From Orychophragmus violaceus (lineage: Eukaryota; Streptophyta; Magnoliopsida; Brassicales; Brassicaceae), in the NCBI GenBank assembly GCA_030180135.1, contig CM058234.1, positions 992,001 to 1,056,000 on the forward strand: a stretch of 64,000 nt of DNA, given 5' to 3'. Both the position numbers and the translations under genes were made by a program. Positions 34,961-46,693 of the stretch are shown here, one piece after another. The stretch's first letter is position 1, and each line of letters starts with the position of its first letter. The notes beneath the pieces are model-generated. The model worked only from the letters and a program-made list of their open reading frames with translations, was not told the DNA's origin and did not search any database.

Positions 34961-35599
34961 ATTTTATTTCATTTTCTTACATATATAGATAGATGTATGT
35001 ACTTAAAATGTATGTACAATCGGTTCAAAATGAATTTGGTCTCATTTTAGTATATATTTTTAAAAAATAATTTGTTAAATTAATTTTAAAAAACCATTTA
35101 TACAAACTAATGCATAAGAAAATGTAGAGAGTCTAAGCTTTATATATCATTTTAGTATATTTATCTTAAACTAAAAAAGCTTGAGTCAATAAATAAGTCA
35201 AAATTAGATATTATAGCCAAATTAGTAAAGCATATGTATATTATCTTTTCCCGCACCATATTATGCAGTTTTGTTGAATATAGTCGTAGTATGAAAAGGA
35301 AGCTTCCAAGTTTCCCACATGAGTATCGATTTGGTCAGAATCTTGACTTAGGAAAGACCAAAGTTGTTTTGTTGTTGCTCTTTTGTTCTTTATTGGTGCG
35401 TTGATTCATTCTTAGTGTTATGAGAAATTTTAATCCAAAACAATATTTAAAAAAAAAACATACAAAGCTTTCCTATTTAAATTTTTTTACTTTTTTGTAC
35501 AACAACTGAAAAAACATTAAAAAAAGAAAATACAAATAAAATAAAATAAACTAAGTTCAAAAAGCCTCTAATGAACATGGACTAAAAGTGATATGATCA

Positions 35600-36470
35600 T
35601 GGATGGAGAGCTTGTACCTGATCATGAAGCTTAGTTTACAGCTGAGGAGCAGCATAAGGACAAGGATAAGCTGAACAAAGGAGAGCTAGTCGAGGACGGG
35701 TCAGGCAAAGACGAGTTGGTAGCGGACGAACTGGTCGAGATCGAGTAGTCGAGCGAGCATGGTCGAGAACAAGACTCCTTGGCCAAAATGCAAACCAAAG
35801 AGGATCTGCACATTCTAACTGGACCAATCACAAGATCCAAGAAACTCAAAGAAGCTATGCAATCACTTTTGGTCCGAGCTGATTTGATGATGGTCAAAGA
35901 TGAAGATGAAGATGGTTTGAACCAACCTGTCCAATTGTGCATCCAAGTTATTGAAGGAGATCCAGCCATCCAAAGTGGGCCAATCTCTAACTGATTGTTG
36001 AAATCTTGAAGCCCATTATGCATTAAGAGAATTCACAAGATTCTGACCAAAAGATGTTGACCAAAAAAGAGAAGTTCGGTGGTCACGTTTTTATTGTCAA
36101 GATCTTGGTCTTTGTTTCATTTATTTTCTTTGTATTTTTCCTAAGTTGTTGACTCAATTTCCTCATACAAAAACTCTTTTATTTGTAATATTTTTCGAGA
36201 TTAGAATAAACAACTTTTGCCTTTTCATCTTTTGATCATTGTGATTTTTGTGAGAGAAATCTTTTTGTTCTTCTTGAACAATATGCAGTTTGGTGTGTTG
36301 TATCCAAACTTCAACCTTCGTATCTGGTCTTGTGAGTCATATCAAATAGATTCGAAGTTTGAAATATCAGGGGAAAATCCACAACCTTTGTGCGATCCTT
36401 CACTCCACACGCTTGGACCTTGTGCTGGTAACTTTGGTGCCAAAATTATCCATTCACCAAAGACCCTCTA
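35600..36470 (+). mobile_element. Gypsy polyprotein C-terminus and LTR-like tail
   Basis: The frame 35779-35994 reads ILTGPITRSKKLKEAMQSLL and ends shortly after. This is the usual C-terminal end of certain Brassicaceae gypsy polyproteins (GPxTRSxxK motif). It is followed by AT-rich sequence with LTR-like features to about 36470. No RT or integrase precedes it, so this is a 5'-truncated remnant. Confidence 0.5.
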
Positions 36471-36697
36471 AGTGCTATCTTGTGGATGTTCCTATAAATA
36501 GAAGGAAGTACAACAAGAAACCAAAAAAAACTCTAAAGTGCGACATGAAAAATTCTAGGCAAAAACAACTCAGATCCGCTAATACAAGCCTCTGCCTAAA
36601 GAAAACAAAGACACCATCAAAACCAACCCCAAGAACCACAAAGAAGCCACCACTGAGAAGAGAGGACATAGAAAGACACTGGGGAAGCACCGTGACC

Positions 36698-37598
36698 AAG
36701 AAAACCGGAGAGAGAGAACGACCTTGAGAATACGTAGGACCTGGAAAGGGTTGCATGAATGGTTCATGTCCCGCCGAAGTGAAGATTTCAAGATCCACCT
36801 CAGACCTAAACGTCAAGTTTACGCACACCACAAGCCAGTTCCTACATCCCAAACCATCCCTGCCACATCTCTTCGCTGCCTCTAGCCAGTAATTGACTCC
36901 ATTGACAACACATAACCCCGACCAAACGGTGAGTGCAACCACAAACGCCGATTTCAACTTTTGAGAAAGCTACTAGATCTTATCCTCAATAGATGTGGGG
37001 GGGCATAAGACTTCCATTGCCAAAGAGAATAAGCTACCGCAGCTACAAACTGAGAGTTTGGAGTACGCCGCCAATTTACATGAAGACTTCCTCAGCCCAC
37101 ATAGAGAAAGGTTAGGCGATAATAAAAGAAAGAAAAGACTAGTTTTCCACAACACCATAAAAGACGTCCATAAATTGACGAGGAGATTAGCAACAAAGAA
37201 AACAAGATAGGCCAAAAGTATATCAATATCTAATGAGAAAAGAGAAAAGGGTGAAGATTTAAACTAACATCTAATTTGATAAAACATTCTCTTATCATTT
37301 ATAAAAAGTACAATCAAACTTTTTATCAATTTCAAATGTTTTTAACTATCAAAGCAGAATATTAATTTATTAAAAATAGATTAAAAACTTAATTTAAAAC
37401 TGAAAATTCTATTAATTTATCAAAGATTAAATTATAGAGTTTATAATATAGTATTAAATCAAACATAATAGTAGTATAAGTGATCAAACTTTTCATAATG
37501 AAACTAGTTTATACACACTACCAGTATTGAAATGAAAACTCTGATCAAAATGGCCATAAAACCCACATGGATGGACCATAGTACAAAACAGAAAACAT
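36698..37598 (-). repeat. Right arm of the large inverted duplication
   Basis: This is the reverse-complement partner of 33131-34000. On the minus strand it holds frames 37215-36973 and 36957-36475, of which the first shares a segment with the left-arm frame 33427-33711. About 80 bases near 37215-37300 are absent from the left arm. The central spacer (34001-36697) holds a hAT-like element and a gypsy tail, so these may have entered after the duplication. Confidence 0.85.
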
Positions 37599-37599
37599 C

Positions 37600-38829
37600 C
37601 ATTTGATTAGAAGACAAACACGCTTTGTCCTTGCAAAAAAAAAAAATTGATATATACCAAACTCAATTTGTCTAGTTGTTCACGTATACCTCGACCAGGT
37701 TTTGATATAATGCAAATTATGCATCTATACGATTAATACAAGTACTTTAGTTATCTTTTTATAATGAATTTTGAAAATGTGGAGGATGTTTTTATGAGTG
37801 GAGACACAATTGGTAGGGCTTACATAGGATTCAATGGTCTGGTTCTTCACATGAATGGGCTTTGATACTTAAGTGGAAAACAACAACAGACACGAGAACA
37901 TGTCTCTCGGCTTATACCTTGAATCATCTCACTTCACACAACACCCACTCAGATTTCTCTACACGAGATAAATCATGACATCTGGTAAGTTTTTGACCAT
38001 ATATTAGTTTAACCGGTTCAAATATTATTGGACCGGCATTGGAATTTAATACTAAGACATATTTAATGGGGGAAATTAGGAAACAAATATCACTGTAATC
38101 CTCAATCTGACGTAAAGATAGGGGATTTAAAATTTTAAATTATGTGTAGATTTTGAAAATACTATTTCATTTTTTCTATTTAATCATATTATATATGTAA
38201 AATATTATATAATTTAATACTTTGATAAATTAATAAAATTTTACGGTTTTGAAACAAATATTTGATTTAGTTCATTTCTTAGCAAATTAATATTGAGGTA
38301 GATTAATAAAATATCATTGTCCAAATTTTATTAATTTAAAGAGATTTTAATTGATTTTCAGATGCCAAATAACTACAAAAAAGGGAAAAAAAATCTGTTG
38401 ACGAAAAAAAAGTTAGATCTTTTGACAAAAAAAAAGAGGAAAAAACAAGATAAGGGATTTATTTAATACTAAATATTATTTATTTACATTATAATAAACA
38501 CTTGGTATACTGCTTCCTCAAGTTGAGACCAATTTCAGAGAGGAAACAATTAACAAAACTGTTGCTCATAAGGGGCCAAAAACCTTCATAAAATGACATT
38601 TTAACTTTAACTAATATTTGACCCCCCAAAAAAACTAACTATTTTTCAACCAAAAAAAAACTAATATATTTACACACAAATAAATAAAATAGAGCTATTC
38701 TCGCGCTCCAGCCGATCACCACCGTCCACGTCAATGAGCCAAATAGGAAAGCCTACGGTCAAGATGCATCCGCGTCATCATCCAACACATCATCATAACA
38801 TTCGCCACAAAAAAAGCTTAGATTTTTAA
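37600..38829. other. AT-rich region downstream of CRF6
   Basis: No gene, RNA or clear element is visible. Poly-A runs are frequent. The last 150 bases probably include the CRF6 3' UTR (minus strand). Confidence 0.45.
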
Positions 38830-39738
38830 TTAACCAAACTCGAAGAAATTGTCCTCATCCCATGGAGATTCATCGAAATCTTCGATCAAATTGAACGAGA
38901 AATCTTCCGGTTCATTCTCTTCTTTCGAAATCTCCTGTAACGGTTTACAGATTTCGATTTCATCCACAAACAAAGGCTCGGGGGCATTTTCGGTATCCCA
39001 GAAATACTCGCCGGGGAGATACAATTCCGGCGAGGAATACGGATCCGGGAACAAACTCGTTTGCGAATCTTCAGGGACTGTGGAATTTATCTCCGGAGAT
39101 AGCTCGATTGGTTCGATCTCTAGCTCTGTTTTATACTCTGTTTCCTCGTTGACGTTGAATCGAAGAACAGAGGTCGGAGAACAGAGGCTCTGCCGAGAAT
39201 CTTTCCCTGAATAACAGCCGGAAACTGTTTTTAGATCAATAACCGGCGTTTTTCCCGGCGAAGGAGGAGGAGTTAGAAAATTTGTTTGAGCGTTATGACC
39301 TCTGAAATCAATCGCTAATCGATCGTAAGCCATAGCAGCTTCCTCCGCCGTAACAAAAGTCCCTATCCAAACCCGAGAACGAGTCGACGGATCCCTAATC
39401 TCCGCCGCGAATTTCCCCCATGGTCTCTGCCTCACACCTCTGTACTTTTTACGATTCCCTGACACGTCATCATTTCTTCTTTCACCACCACCTTTCTCCG
39501 CCTTGCATCTAGCCTTTCTCGCCGCCGCCGTGGAAGAGGATTTGGTTTCACCGAATCTAATCTCCTCTACGTATCGTTTCACTCTCGGATTGTCATCGTC
39601 GTCGCTAGATGAGTCAGTGGCGAAAGGGTCCGTAACAATGATTCGGACTACTCTCGGTGATCCGTTAGATTGCTTAGCTGACACGGGTGTGACCGTGTGA
39701 TGCTCTGTGAACTTGACTCTTCTCGTTCGTCTCTCCAT
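38830..39738 (-). CDS. CRF6: AP2/ERF transcription factor, cytokinin response factor 6
   Basis: A single-exon frame of 302 residues starts MERRTRRVKFTEHHTVTP. It has the N-terminal CRF domain (VKFTEH, PRVVRIIVTDPFATDSSSDD), which mediates interaction with cytokinin phosphotransfer proteins. One AP2/ERF DNA-binding domain follows (KYRGVRQRPWGKFAAEIRDP to about HNAQTNF, about residues 103-161), and then an acidic C-terminal activation region (EDFSFNLIEDFDESPWDEDN). CRF6 acts in the nucleus in cytokinin response, stress and leaf senescence. The frame is open to an upstream ATG at 39801, but the start at 39738 matches the known family N-terminus and is preferred. The motif that is usually YDRAA reads YDRLA here, a small departure from consensus. 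Its place between AGP20 and RRP41 fits CRF6. Confidence 0.93.
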   Translation of the reverse strand: MERRTRRVKFTEHHTVTPVSAKQSNGSPRVVRIIVTDPFATDSSSDDDDNPRVKRYVEEIRFGETKSSSTAAARKARCKAEKGGGERRNDDVSGNRKKYRGVRQRPWGKFAAEIRDPSTRSRVWIGTFVTAEEAAMAYDRLAIDFRGHNAQTNFLTPPPSPGKTPVIDLKTVSGCYSGKDSRQSLCSPTSVLRFNVNEETEYKTELEIEPIELSPEINSTVPEDSQTSLFPDPYSSPELYLPGEYFWDTENAPEPLFVDEIEICKPLQEISKEENEPEDFSFNLIEDFDESPWDEDNFFEFG

Positions 39739-40171
39739 CTCTCTCGCTCTGTAACAGTTAGCAAACAGAGAGAGTAAAGATTGATTTTTTTTTTTCTTCA
39801 CTGTTTTGAGTTATGAAGAGAGAAAGGGAAGAGTCAAAATATTAAAGAAGAATTGCCGTTTCTTAGGAACATAATTCCATGACTATTTATTATTTCCATA
39901 TTTTCTTTCTCTTTATGGCGAATTTTATTTAACGTAATTTTCGAAATTTTTGTTTTTTGTTTAACAAATTAAGAGAAATGCGCGGTTTAATTTTTATAAA
40001 CCGAAAAGAGATAGCAAACCGGTAAATTATTGGACTTTATTAGCGAGATTAATGTGGAGGTTTGACGGCCAATGGGGATTCAAAACGGCTTTCCGCATCT
40101 CAGAATGAGACGTTATATTTCTGACACGTGTTAGTTATTACCGAAAGTAGAGTCTTTGTCCTACTCTAATA

Positions 40172-40437
40172 GCTTGGTCTCCAAGCAATTTTAGTTTTTA
40201 CACGCGCATTTTAGTGTACTTATAACTCACGCGCAAATGTGTGGGGCCTTTTCAAGTGAGTTTAGTCACGAGGATGTCACTCACAATAAATTTTAATGGT
40301 TTACTATCTAATAATGATGTGTTTAAAAACAGTAATCGTATGATCTTTGACCCAAAAAAAGAGTAATATAATCTCGTGTTAATAAAAAACGTATTTTTTT
40401 AATTTGGAAATTTATGATTTTTGCTTGGAGACCAAGC
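40172..40437. mobile_element. MITE-like element with hairpin ends upstream of CRF6
   Basis: Perfect 17-base inverted repeats (GCTTGGTCTCCAAGCAA at 40172-40188 and its complement at 40421-40437) bound 266 bases of AT-rich non-coding DNA. Each end is itself a small hairpin (CTTGG-TCT-CCAAG). No certain target duplication is seen, so the superfamily is unknown. It lies about 430 bases upstream of the CRF6 start. Confidence 0.6.
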
Positions 40438-40608
40438 CACTAACTCCATCTGATCTTGTCAGAACCAGGAAAAAAGGTAACTAAATTTTTGGTTGAGCTT
40501 TGACTAGAATTTGTCGAGGAGAAAAAAACCATTAGGAAAATAAGAAAATCCATAACTTAATTCTACAAATTATAATATTTTTTTTATATCATAAAACTAA
40601 AACTCTAC

Positions 40609-41430
40609 AAGAAAACACATTGGGGCCGGGACCTTCTCTCTCTTCTCTCACCTTCATCTTTCAGAGAGAGAGAACGGATCTGCCAACTTTTCCGATCTTC
40701 TAACGGATCTGCCTTCTCTTCTGGGGTTTTTTTTTTCTAATCTGCCTCTCTTCTCTTCTTCCAATCTTTCAGAGCGTGATCTTTTTTTCCCTTTGGTTTG
40801 TTTCGTCTACTGATCTTCTAGGTGTTTTTCGTCTTCGATTTGATTGGTGGACGATGGGTCTGTTTCGGCTTTTGTCCGATTTGGGTCGAGTTTCTTCCCG
40901 GTTGTTCTGCTCCGTCTTCTCGGCGCTTTCCCGATCACCCTCCCTTCTCTTATTACCGTCCTCAAATCCGATCTCTTCTGTATTCTCGTCGACGGCTTCA
41001 TCCCCTTGGAGTAATTCTTCGCAGCTACATCCCGATTAGACTGGGAGTTCAATGGCCGGTTCACTACTGTGCGATTGGCCGGCGGCGGAGCTTCCACGGT
41101 GTAGGGTTTTCTGGCGACTTACTGAAGCTGTTCTTCATCTCTTGTCGGCTTTTCTTTTGGCGGTTCTTTTCGGGGAGGGGTGCGATCGGCTGACAGCATC
41201 TCTCGCAGCCTCTACTTCGAGTTCGGTGGTGGTTTCCGGCGTCTTTTGCGGCGACAGCTCTTCGGTAGCGGTTGCATGCCGGTCTTCATCCGTTGGTGAA
41301 CACGTGTCCCGGCTGTCCTTATCGTTTTTGGTTTCGGTGTTGGGCCGGTTTCAGAGCCCACTGTCTTTGTAGGTTTGGTGTCTGGGCCTTTTGGCTTTAA
41401 TAAAATGTTCAGTGTTAAAAAAAAAAAAAA
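40609..41430 (+). mobile_element. Non-coding retroposon with poly-A tail and TSD
   Basis: The 822-base unit is flanked by perfect duplications ACTAAAACTCTAC (40596-40608 and 41431-41443). It has AATAAA at 41399-41404 and a 14-base A tail. There is no intron, no long conserved frame and no reverse transcriptase. The 5' part is CT-rich. Length, tail and TSD fit a retroposed RNA or a Sadhu-type retroposon, the Brassicaceae class of about 0.9 kb. The class name is inference. Confidence 0.8.
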
Positions 41431-41696
41431 ACTAAAACTCTACTACTTACGCTACACTTGAATTCAAATTCTATAAAACTTGGGAGTGATATTGTACTCT
41501 TGGTAAGACCATACAATATAACACTCAAACGATATGATATTGCACAATAAGTTGCATGACACTCGTTAAGGACTTAGGACAAATGGTCGTAGTAGGTTCG
41601 AGTTAGAACGTATATTCTGAATTATTTTCGAAATAAGTAATGTCTTGAATTGTATAGTCTCGTTTTATATGCTCTTTACAGAAGAAGAAAGAAAAC

Positions 41697-41962
41697 TTTT
41701 TTTTTTGATAACTAAGGTAATCCGGCTGAATTAAGGGACCGCCGGCAGCGCAGCGTACAGATTGCAAGTCCTAGCTGTAGACCAACGCATCATCCCCCTA
41801 CACCGACTAATAAGGGGCCCGGAGAGACCATGTGAATACCATAACGATGGCCAAGAGTTCGTAAATGTATGGTCAACTGCTTCCGTGGGAGATCGATCCC
41901 TGGCCTTGACCAACAGGGTGATCCTCATCAACGAAAAGAAACCACTACACCACAAGCTCCTG
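41697..41962 (-). mobile_element. tRNA-derived SINE
   Basis: On the minus strand the element begins GAGCTTGTGGTGTAGTGG and contains a box A-like TGGTGTAGTGG. About 50 bases on is a box B-like GGATCGATCTCC. It ends with a poly-A run (plus-strand T tract 41697-41706). These are RNA polymerase III internal promoter elements. It is not a functional tRNA because no cloverleaf forms. A T tract follows the 5' side as well, which hides the target duplication. Confidence 0.75.
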
Positions 41963-42789
41963 TTTTTTTTTTTTCTTGACACTTTTAGTGCCGAGGTTTT
42001 GTGAATTTCCGGAAGCTAGACGCACGACCAAGCCGAGATGTGAATAAAGAAAACTTGTTAAATCTATCATCTCCTCCGTCATGAGCCCGTCGTTTTCATA
42101 TACGTCAACCATACTCACCACTCTCATTTCATTATCTGCAGCACACACTTATATTCTGACATGTAGTTATCATTTATTAGCAATGAATCTATGTAAACCT
42201 TACAATTTATATCAACCTAACTATGCAATCAAACTATTAATACTTTATCTTGAATTTTCTGTTTGAGTAAGATTTATCGCCCGACATTTTGGAGAGATCA
42301 ATGATCAGTGGATATAGGATGACTGATCCCGTTTTCAGTTTTGTTCGATCCGTATCTTTTGGTTTTCATTTTTCTGTTTTTTGTTTATTAGATACAAGAT
42401 CCAATCATTTTTTAGGAATACTGTTTAGTTTCAAACTGAAATAAGTTTTGTAGCAGAGTGTATGTTTGCTTTTTAAGTATTTCTAATCATTTTCTTTTCT
42501 TCATGTGCCTTACACTTCGTTCGGGTATGGTCGTATGGAAAGACACTTTGATTCTTCTTTGGTTTGGATTTTGAAAAGCTTTTGTTGGGACATGCATGCT
42601 TTTATTAGATTTGGTATGGATCAGTTTAGCTGAATTTGGCAAATGGCAATTATAACTTTCTAAATTCTAAGCAGCAAGTAGTCATGTTACACGAGAGCGC
42701 GGGTTTATGTTTCATTTATATATTTAAAAATTCATTAAAAATTGTGTAAACATAATCTTGAAATAGTATGTTTTTGTTTTTATAGTACC

Positions 42790-43391
42790 AATGCAAGAGT
42801 ATGTTAAGATGGTGCTAAATTCTGCAAAACATAATCTTGAGACGAATGAGACATCCAAATCCGTTATTTTCCGTGATGGCAATTTTTTTTTTGAACTCTG
42901 CAATTTCACGTATTGCACCGTCCATAATAATCTGAACGCAATCACCAGCAGATGTTGCAATCCATTCACCTTTCAAAATAATATTTTTACCAATGAGTGA
43001 ATAATATAAACTATAACAACTAATACATTTCGTAGATAATTCAAGTACCCCAAACATACCGTTTCTAAAAATAAGTTAGCAAACCTCAAGATGCAAACCA
43101 TAACGTAGTCATCAGTATCCTCGTAAGGTTTTTGGAACTCCTTAGCCTTGCCGCCACCGAGCTCACATAGCAAACGACACTTTCTATTAGGTAACATTTA
43201 ATTACATATTTATAACACAAATAATTATACAAATTTTTTTTGATATCAGAACAGACTAACCTAGCATCCACAATATGAAATGTTATGGGATCGCAACACC
43301 AAGCAATCAAATGATCCACTCGCCCAATTAAATTTGTATGAATGCACGGTAAGATAACAAATAAGCTTGCTCGATTAAAAAATACAAACAA
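42790..43391 (-). pseudogene. RPA-like OB-fold (DUF223) fragments
   Basis: Three minus-strand pieces keep the order seen in Brassicaceae RPA70-like OB-fold proteins. First is a strand with NLIGRVDHLIAWC (about 43340). Second, 43197-43060 has NRKCRLLCELGGGKAKEFQK and DDYVMVCILRFANL. Third, about 42990-42830 has GDCVQIIMDGAIREIAEFKK. Frames change between pieces and splice sites are weak. These proteins bind single-stranded DNA, and many copies in Brassicaceae are pseudogenes associated with Helitrons. No helicase is seen here. Confidence 0.45.
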
Positions 43392-43439
43392 CCAAAAAAC
43401 AGTTATCGTACAGACCTACAGAATGAATACCATCATTAC

Positions 43440-44386
43440 ACCTTGATTTTATATGATGAAAATAAACAAAATCATAGAAACTGCTTGTGCTTATTGAAGG
43501 GAATCTTCTCAACATATGTTGTCCACTTCCACTTTATTTTGAATCGATGAGACGTCGGTTTAAAATCTCCACCAGCCAGAATTAGACAAAAATCAGAAAC
43601 AATTATAGAAACCCCTTCAACCAAGAACATCCAAGGATTGATCTATATAAAGATGACAATCTACAATACCATGTATTTTAGTTCTCTGTAATATTTTCTT
43701 TGCAGTTTAGTACAACAAAAAGAAAGTATCTATAAGAATAAAAATCTATAAAAGTATATAAGAAAAACATGCTCATTGATCAATATTAAACCGATTGTTT
43801 GCTTAGCTCCCCAATTGATAACATATCTCCTTAATATCTTAACACGAATTCTCCACTCACTGATGTTTGGATTCATGGAAGACACATCAACTAACCTTGA
43901 AAAACACATCGAAACTATCTTCTTAAAAGATAAACACAAAACGAAACTCTACTAACAATAAACTATATGAATATATTAACTTATATTCTCAAATATATTT
44001 AAACGGGCGGTATATTTAGTTAATATCTCAAATATTCTAATTGAAGCCAATATATTTTGTTTACTTTTATGTATCAATATTGTTGTACATATGGTAGGTA
44101 GTTAATATGGGTTTTAACATAATATAAATTAGAACTTTATATTTAAGGTAATATCGTGGTTGGATTTGTCAAGAAGGTAATTGGATTTGTCCAATAAATT
44201 ACATTAATAGGCGATTTTTGGTTACATAAATCTTGACAATTAAAACAAACTTGGAAAATAATTCAAACAACAATACAAAATACAAATATAGAATTCAATA
44301 GTAATTTTAGTACTTGCCACTAAACATATATTCTGACAAAAATCAAACGGAATTACAACATAGGATGAATCGTGAATTAGACCAAT
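43440..44386. other. AT-rich stretch without a gene
   Basis: I see no supported feature between the RPA-like remnants and the B3-domain fragment. Confidence 0.45.
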
Positions 44387-45165
44387 TCAGTCATTTTTTG
44401 GAGGTGAGTTTGAGAATAGGAGCAATGAAACTTTCCCAGAAAAGTTGAAGAACGATTGTTTGTTGGCCTTGACATTGTTTGACAACAAAAACTCTCTTAA
44501 GCCGAAACTCAAACGTATACGTCGCATGTCACTATCAGAATGGAATGCAAGTTCAATATAACATTTCTCTCCTGCATCATTGACCATCAATATGGTGCTC
44601 CCTGCAACATCCTCTAAATTATTTGTATTCACAAAAGACTTTGGAAGATACTACATGTTATAATCAAAATAAATGGATCAACTAACAATATTTAAAAAAA
44701 AGAATAACTTACAATTCTGCTTCGTTTGATACTGTCACTTGTAACATTTAAGGTCACAAAATTATCCTCAGTTCAAAACAAAATAATTTTCATGTTATTT
44801 GAAATATTAAAAAAGAATAAGAGTGTATAGAAAATAAACCAAAAATACTTACTTGTGTTAACTTCTCCATTGTCCATCTCACGGATAGTTTCATATGTGA
44901 TAGCACAACAGTCGATTCCGTACTGTTGTACCATATGAAAATCACTTCCTCCACGATACTCAAAGATTAAGAAATTACCATCTTCTAATGCATGTGATTT
45001 AAAGAACCGTTTCCATCCATATGTAAGCCTATCACCAACTCGTTTGATAGGGAACTCTCCGTGCCTAGCATCAGATGTGAGTTTACCGACTGTAACATCG
45101 GTTTTTCCAAGTATATAGGTCTTATAGAATTTTCCCGGGATTGTCTGGACCAAAAATGTTGAACA
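44387..45165 (-). pseudogene. REM-type B3-domain gene, partial
   Basis: Two exons carry B3 DNA-binding domains. The first (about 45165-44855) reads FLVQTIPGKFYKTY, then GDRLTYGWKRFFKSHALEDG and NFLIFEYRGGSDFHMV, the second half of a classic B3 fold. It ends at a donor (ACAA then gtaagt). The second (about 44640-44387) reads AGSTILMVNDAGEKCYIEL and GLREFLLSNNVKAN, a more diverged B3 repeat. REM proteins act in meristems and gametophytes. The start and any further exons are not found, and a continuing exon upstream beyond 45170 is not evident, so this is a fragment or a decayed gene. Confidence 0.6.
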
Positions 45166-45169
45166 ATGA

Positions 45170-46430
45170 TTGTCAAAATAAAATGCTCTCTAAAAAAATA
45201 AACTTAATGAAAGAAAGATATAGGAAAACATACCATATTCTTTCTATAATTGTTGGAACCATAGGCTTGAAAAATCGTCGGTTAGTCATCTTCCGGTTTT
45301 TAGAGAAGCTAATATATCTTCATATCAATCTAAATCATTACATGCATTTACCAAAACAAAATGAATAAACCGAATCTTAAAAATAGCTCATCGGCTTTTG
45401 AAGACACAACATAAACCCTAACATCTACTAAAAATTGAAACTTGATTTGTGTTGCAGAATTTCGATGAGTTACTGTTCATTGGTGTTTCACAATAGGTTT
45501 ATCTCAGTTAAAATCGGTAAATTCTCAGAATACAAATCCTAATTTTAAATATAATTCCACTGAAAAAATAAGAGTTACCTTTTGAATTAGTTGTTGGTTA
45601 ACAAAGAATCTCGAACGAAATCCTCAATATATTTTCTCAACCACCAAGATTTAACTGGCGATATTTCGTAGATGGAAATGGGAATAACTTGTATATTAAT
45701 GCTATCATTTTTTTTAACTCAAACCAACAATTTTCTCTTACTTTTACAACTAAACACTAAAAAAAATCATACAAAAGCTATTAAGGAATTAGACGTATTG
45801 AATCAAACAACACACATTTTGATTCTAAGTGAAGTGCCATCTAATAAATTATGTAAAATTTCAAAAACATATCTACATCAGATTTATTATTGGTAGCCAA
45901 AATCAAACAATTTCTTCTTTAAAAAAAAAACAAACAATTTCTTAATAAATGGTTAAAGTAGGGTTGGGAGTTCGATTTTTCAGGTCGGTTTGGTTCATGT
46001 AGTTTTTTTTAAGGTTAGGTAGTTTAGTTTTTTTCAAAAAATGTTGAAACTAACTGAATTAAATATTGGTTCGATTTTTGGTTAATTTCAGTTATCAAAT
46101 TCTAAACTGAAATTAACCGAATTTTGTTTTTGTTTTTTTTCTCTCTGAAATTTTAGTTAAATTTGGATATTTTTGTTAATTTAAATATTTTCTTTTAGTT
46201 CGGTTTGGTTCAGAAATATTTAATATAGTGAGTAAAATTTACCTGAACCGTACCCGATCGGTTTACAATTTTTTTTCCAAATTTGCTGAAATAACTGAAT
46301 CGAGTTAATCGAACCGAATTGAAATAATTTTTTCGGTACGGTTCATGTAGCTCGGTTAGTTAAAAATTCTCGGCCTAGTTAAAACTTAAAAGACATGCTA
46401 GCTAGCTCACAAACTCCCAATATAATTACG
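45170..46430. other. AT-rich intergenic DNA with possible hAT remnant
   Basis: No gene is seen. From about 45959 to 46376 the DNA repeats forms of GGTT(C/T)GGTTT and has weakly matching ends (TAGGGTTGGGAG and, complemented, TAGGCCGAGAA). This resembles the elements at 48371 and 49778 but without a clean target duplication. Confidence 0.3.
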
Positions 46431-46693
46431 CTTATACCCTTAAAATGTTAACGAATTCACAAAACAGAAACAAAAACCCCTAAGGTTTCACTCGTTCAAA
46501 ATTCTCTCCTCCAAGCCGTCGATAACCCCGACGTATCGCCGCCGCAAATTTCGGTTTAGGTAAATATAGTCTCTTTCTCTTGCTGCTTCTTTCAGATTTT
46601 TCTGATTCTCTGTTTAGTATAATAGAAAGTATCGAAATTCTTCTGCTCTCACCATTGATATCTCTATATTCATAGTTTTGCGAATTCACAACG

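Noticed and set aside
36475..36957. 160-codon minus-strand frame as a gene for a membrane protein
   Set aside because: It lies in a duplicated arm, the left-arm copy is interrupted, and hydrophobicity stems from T-rich sequence.
39739..39801. N-terminal extension of CRF6 by 21 codons
   Set aside because: The extension is Lys-rich low complexity, and the family N-terminus MERRTRRVKFTE begins at 39738.
41880..41962. Possible tRNA gene on the minus strand
   Set aside because: Box A and box B are present, but no acceptor stem or anticodon arm forms and an A tail follows, so this is a SINE.
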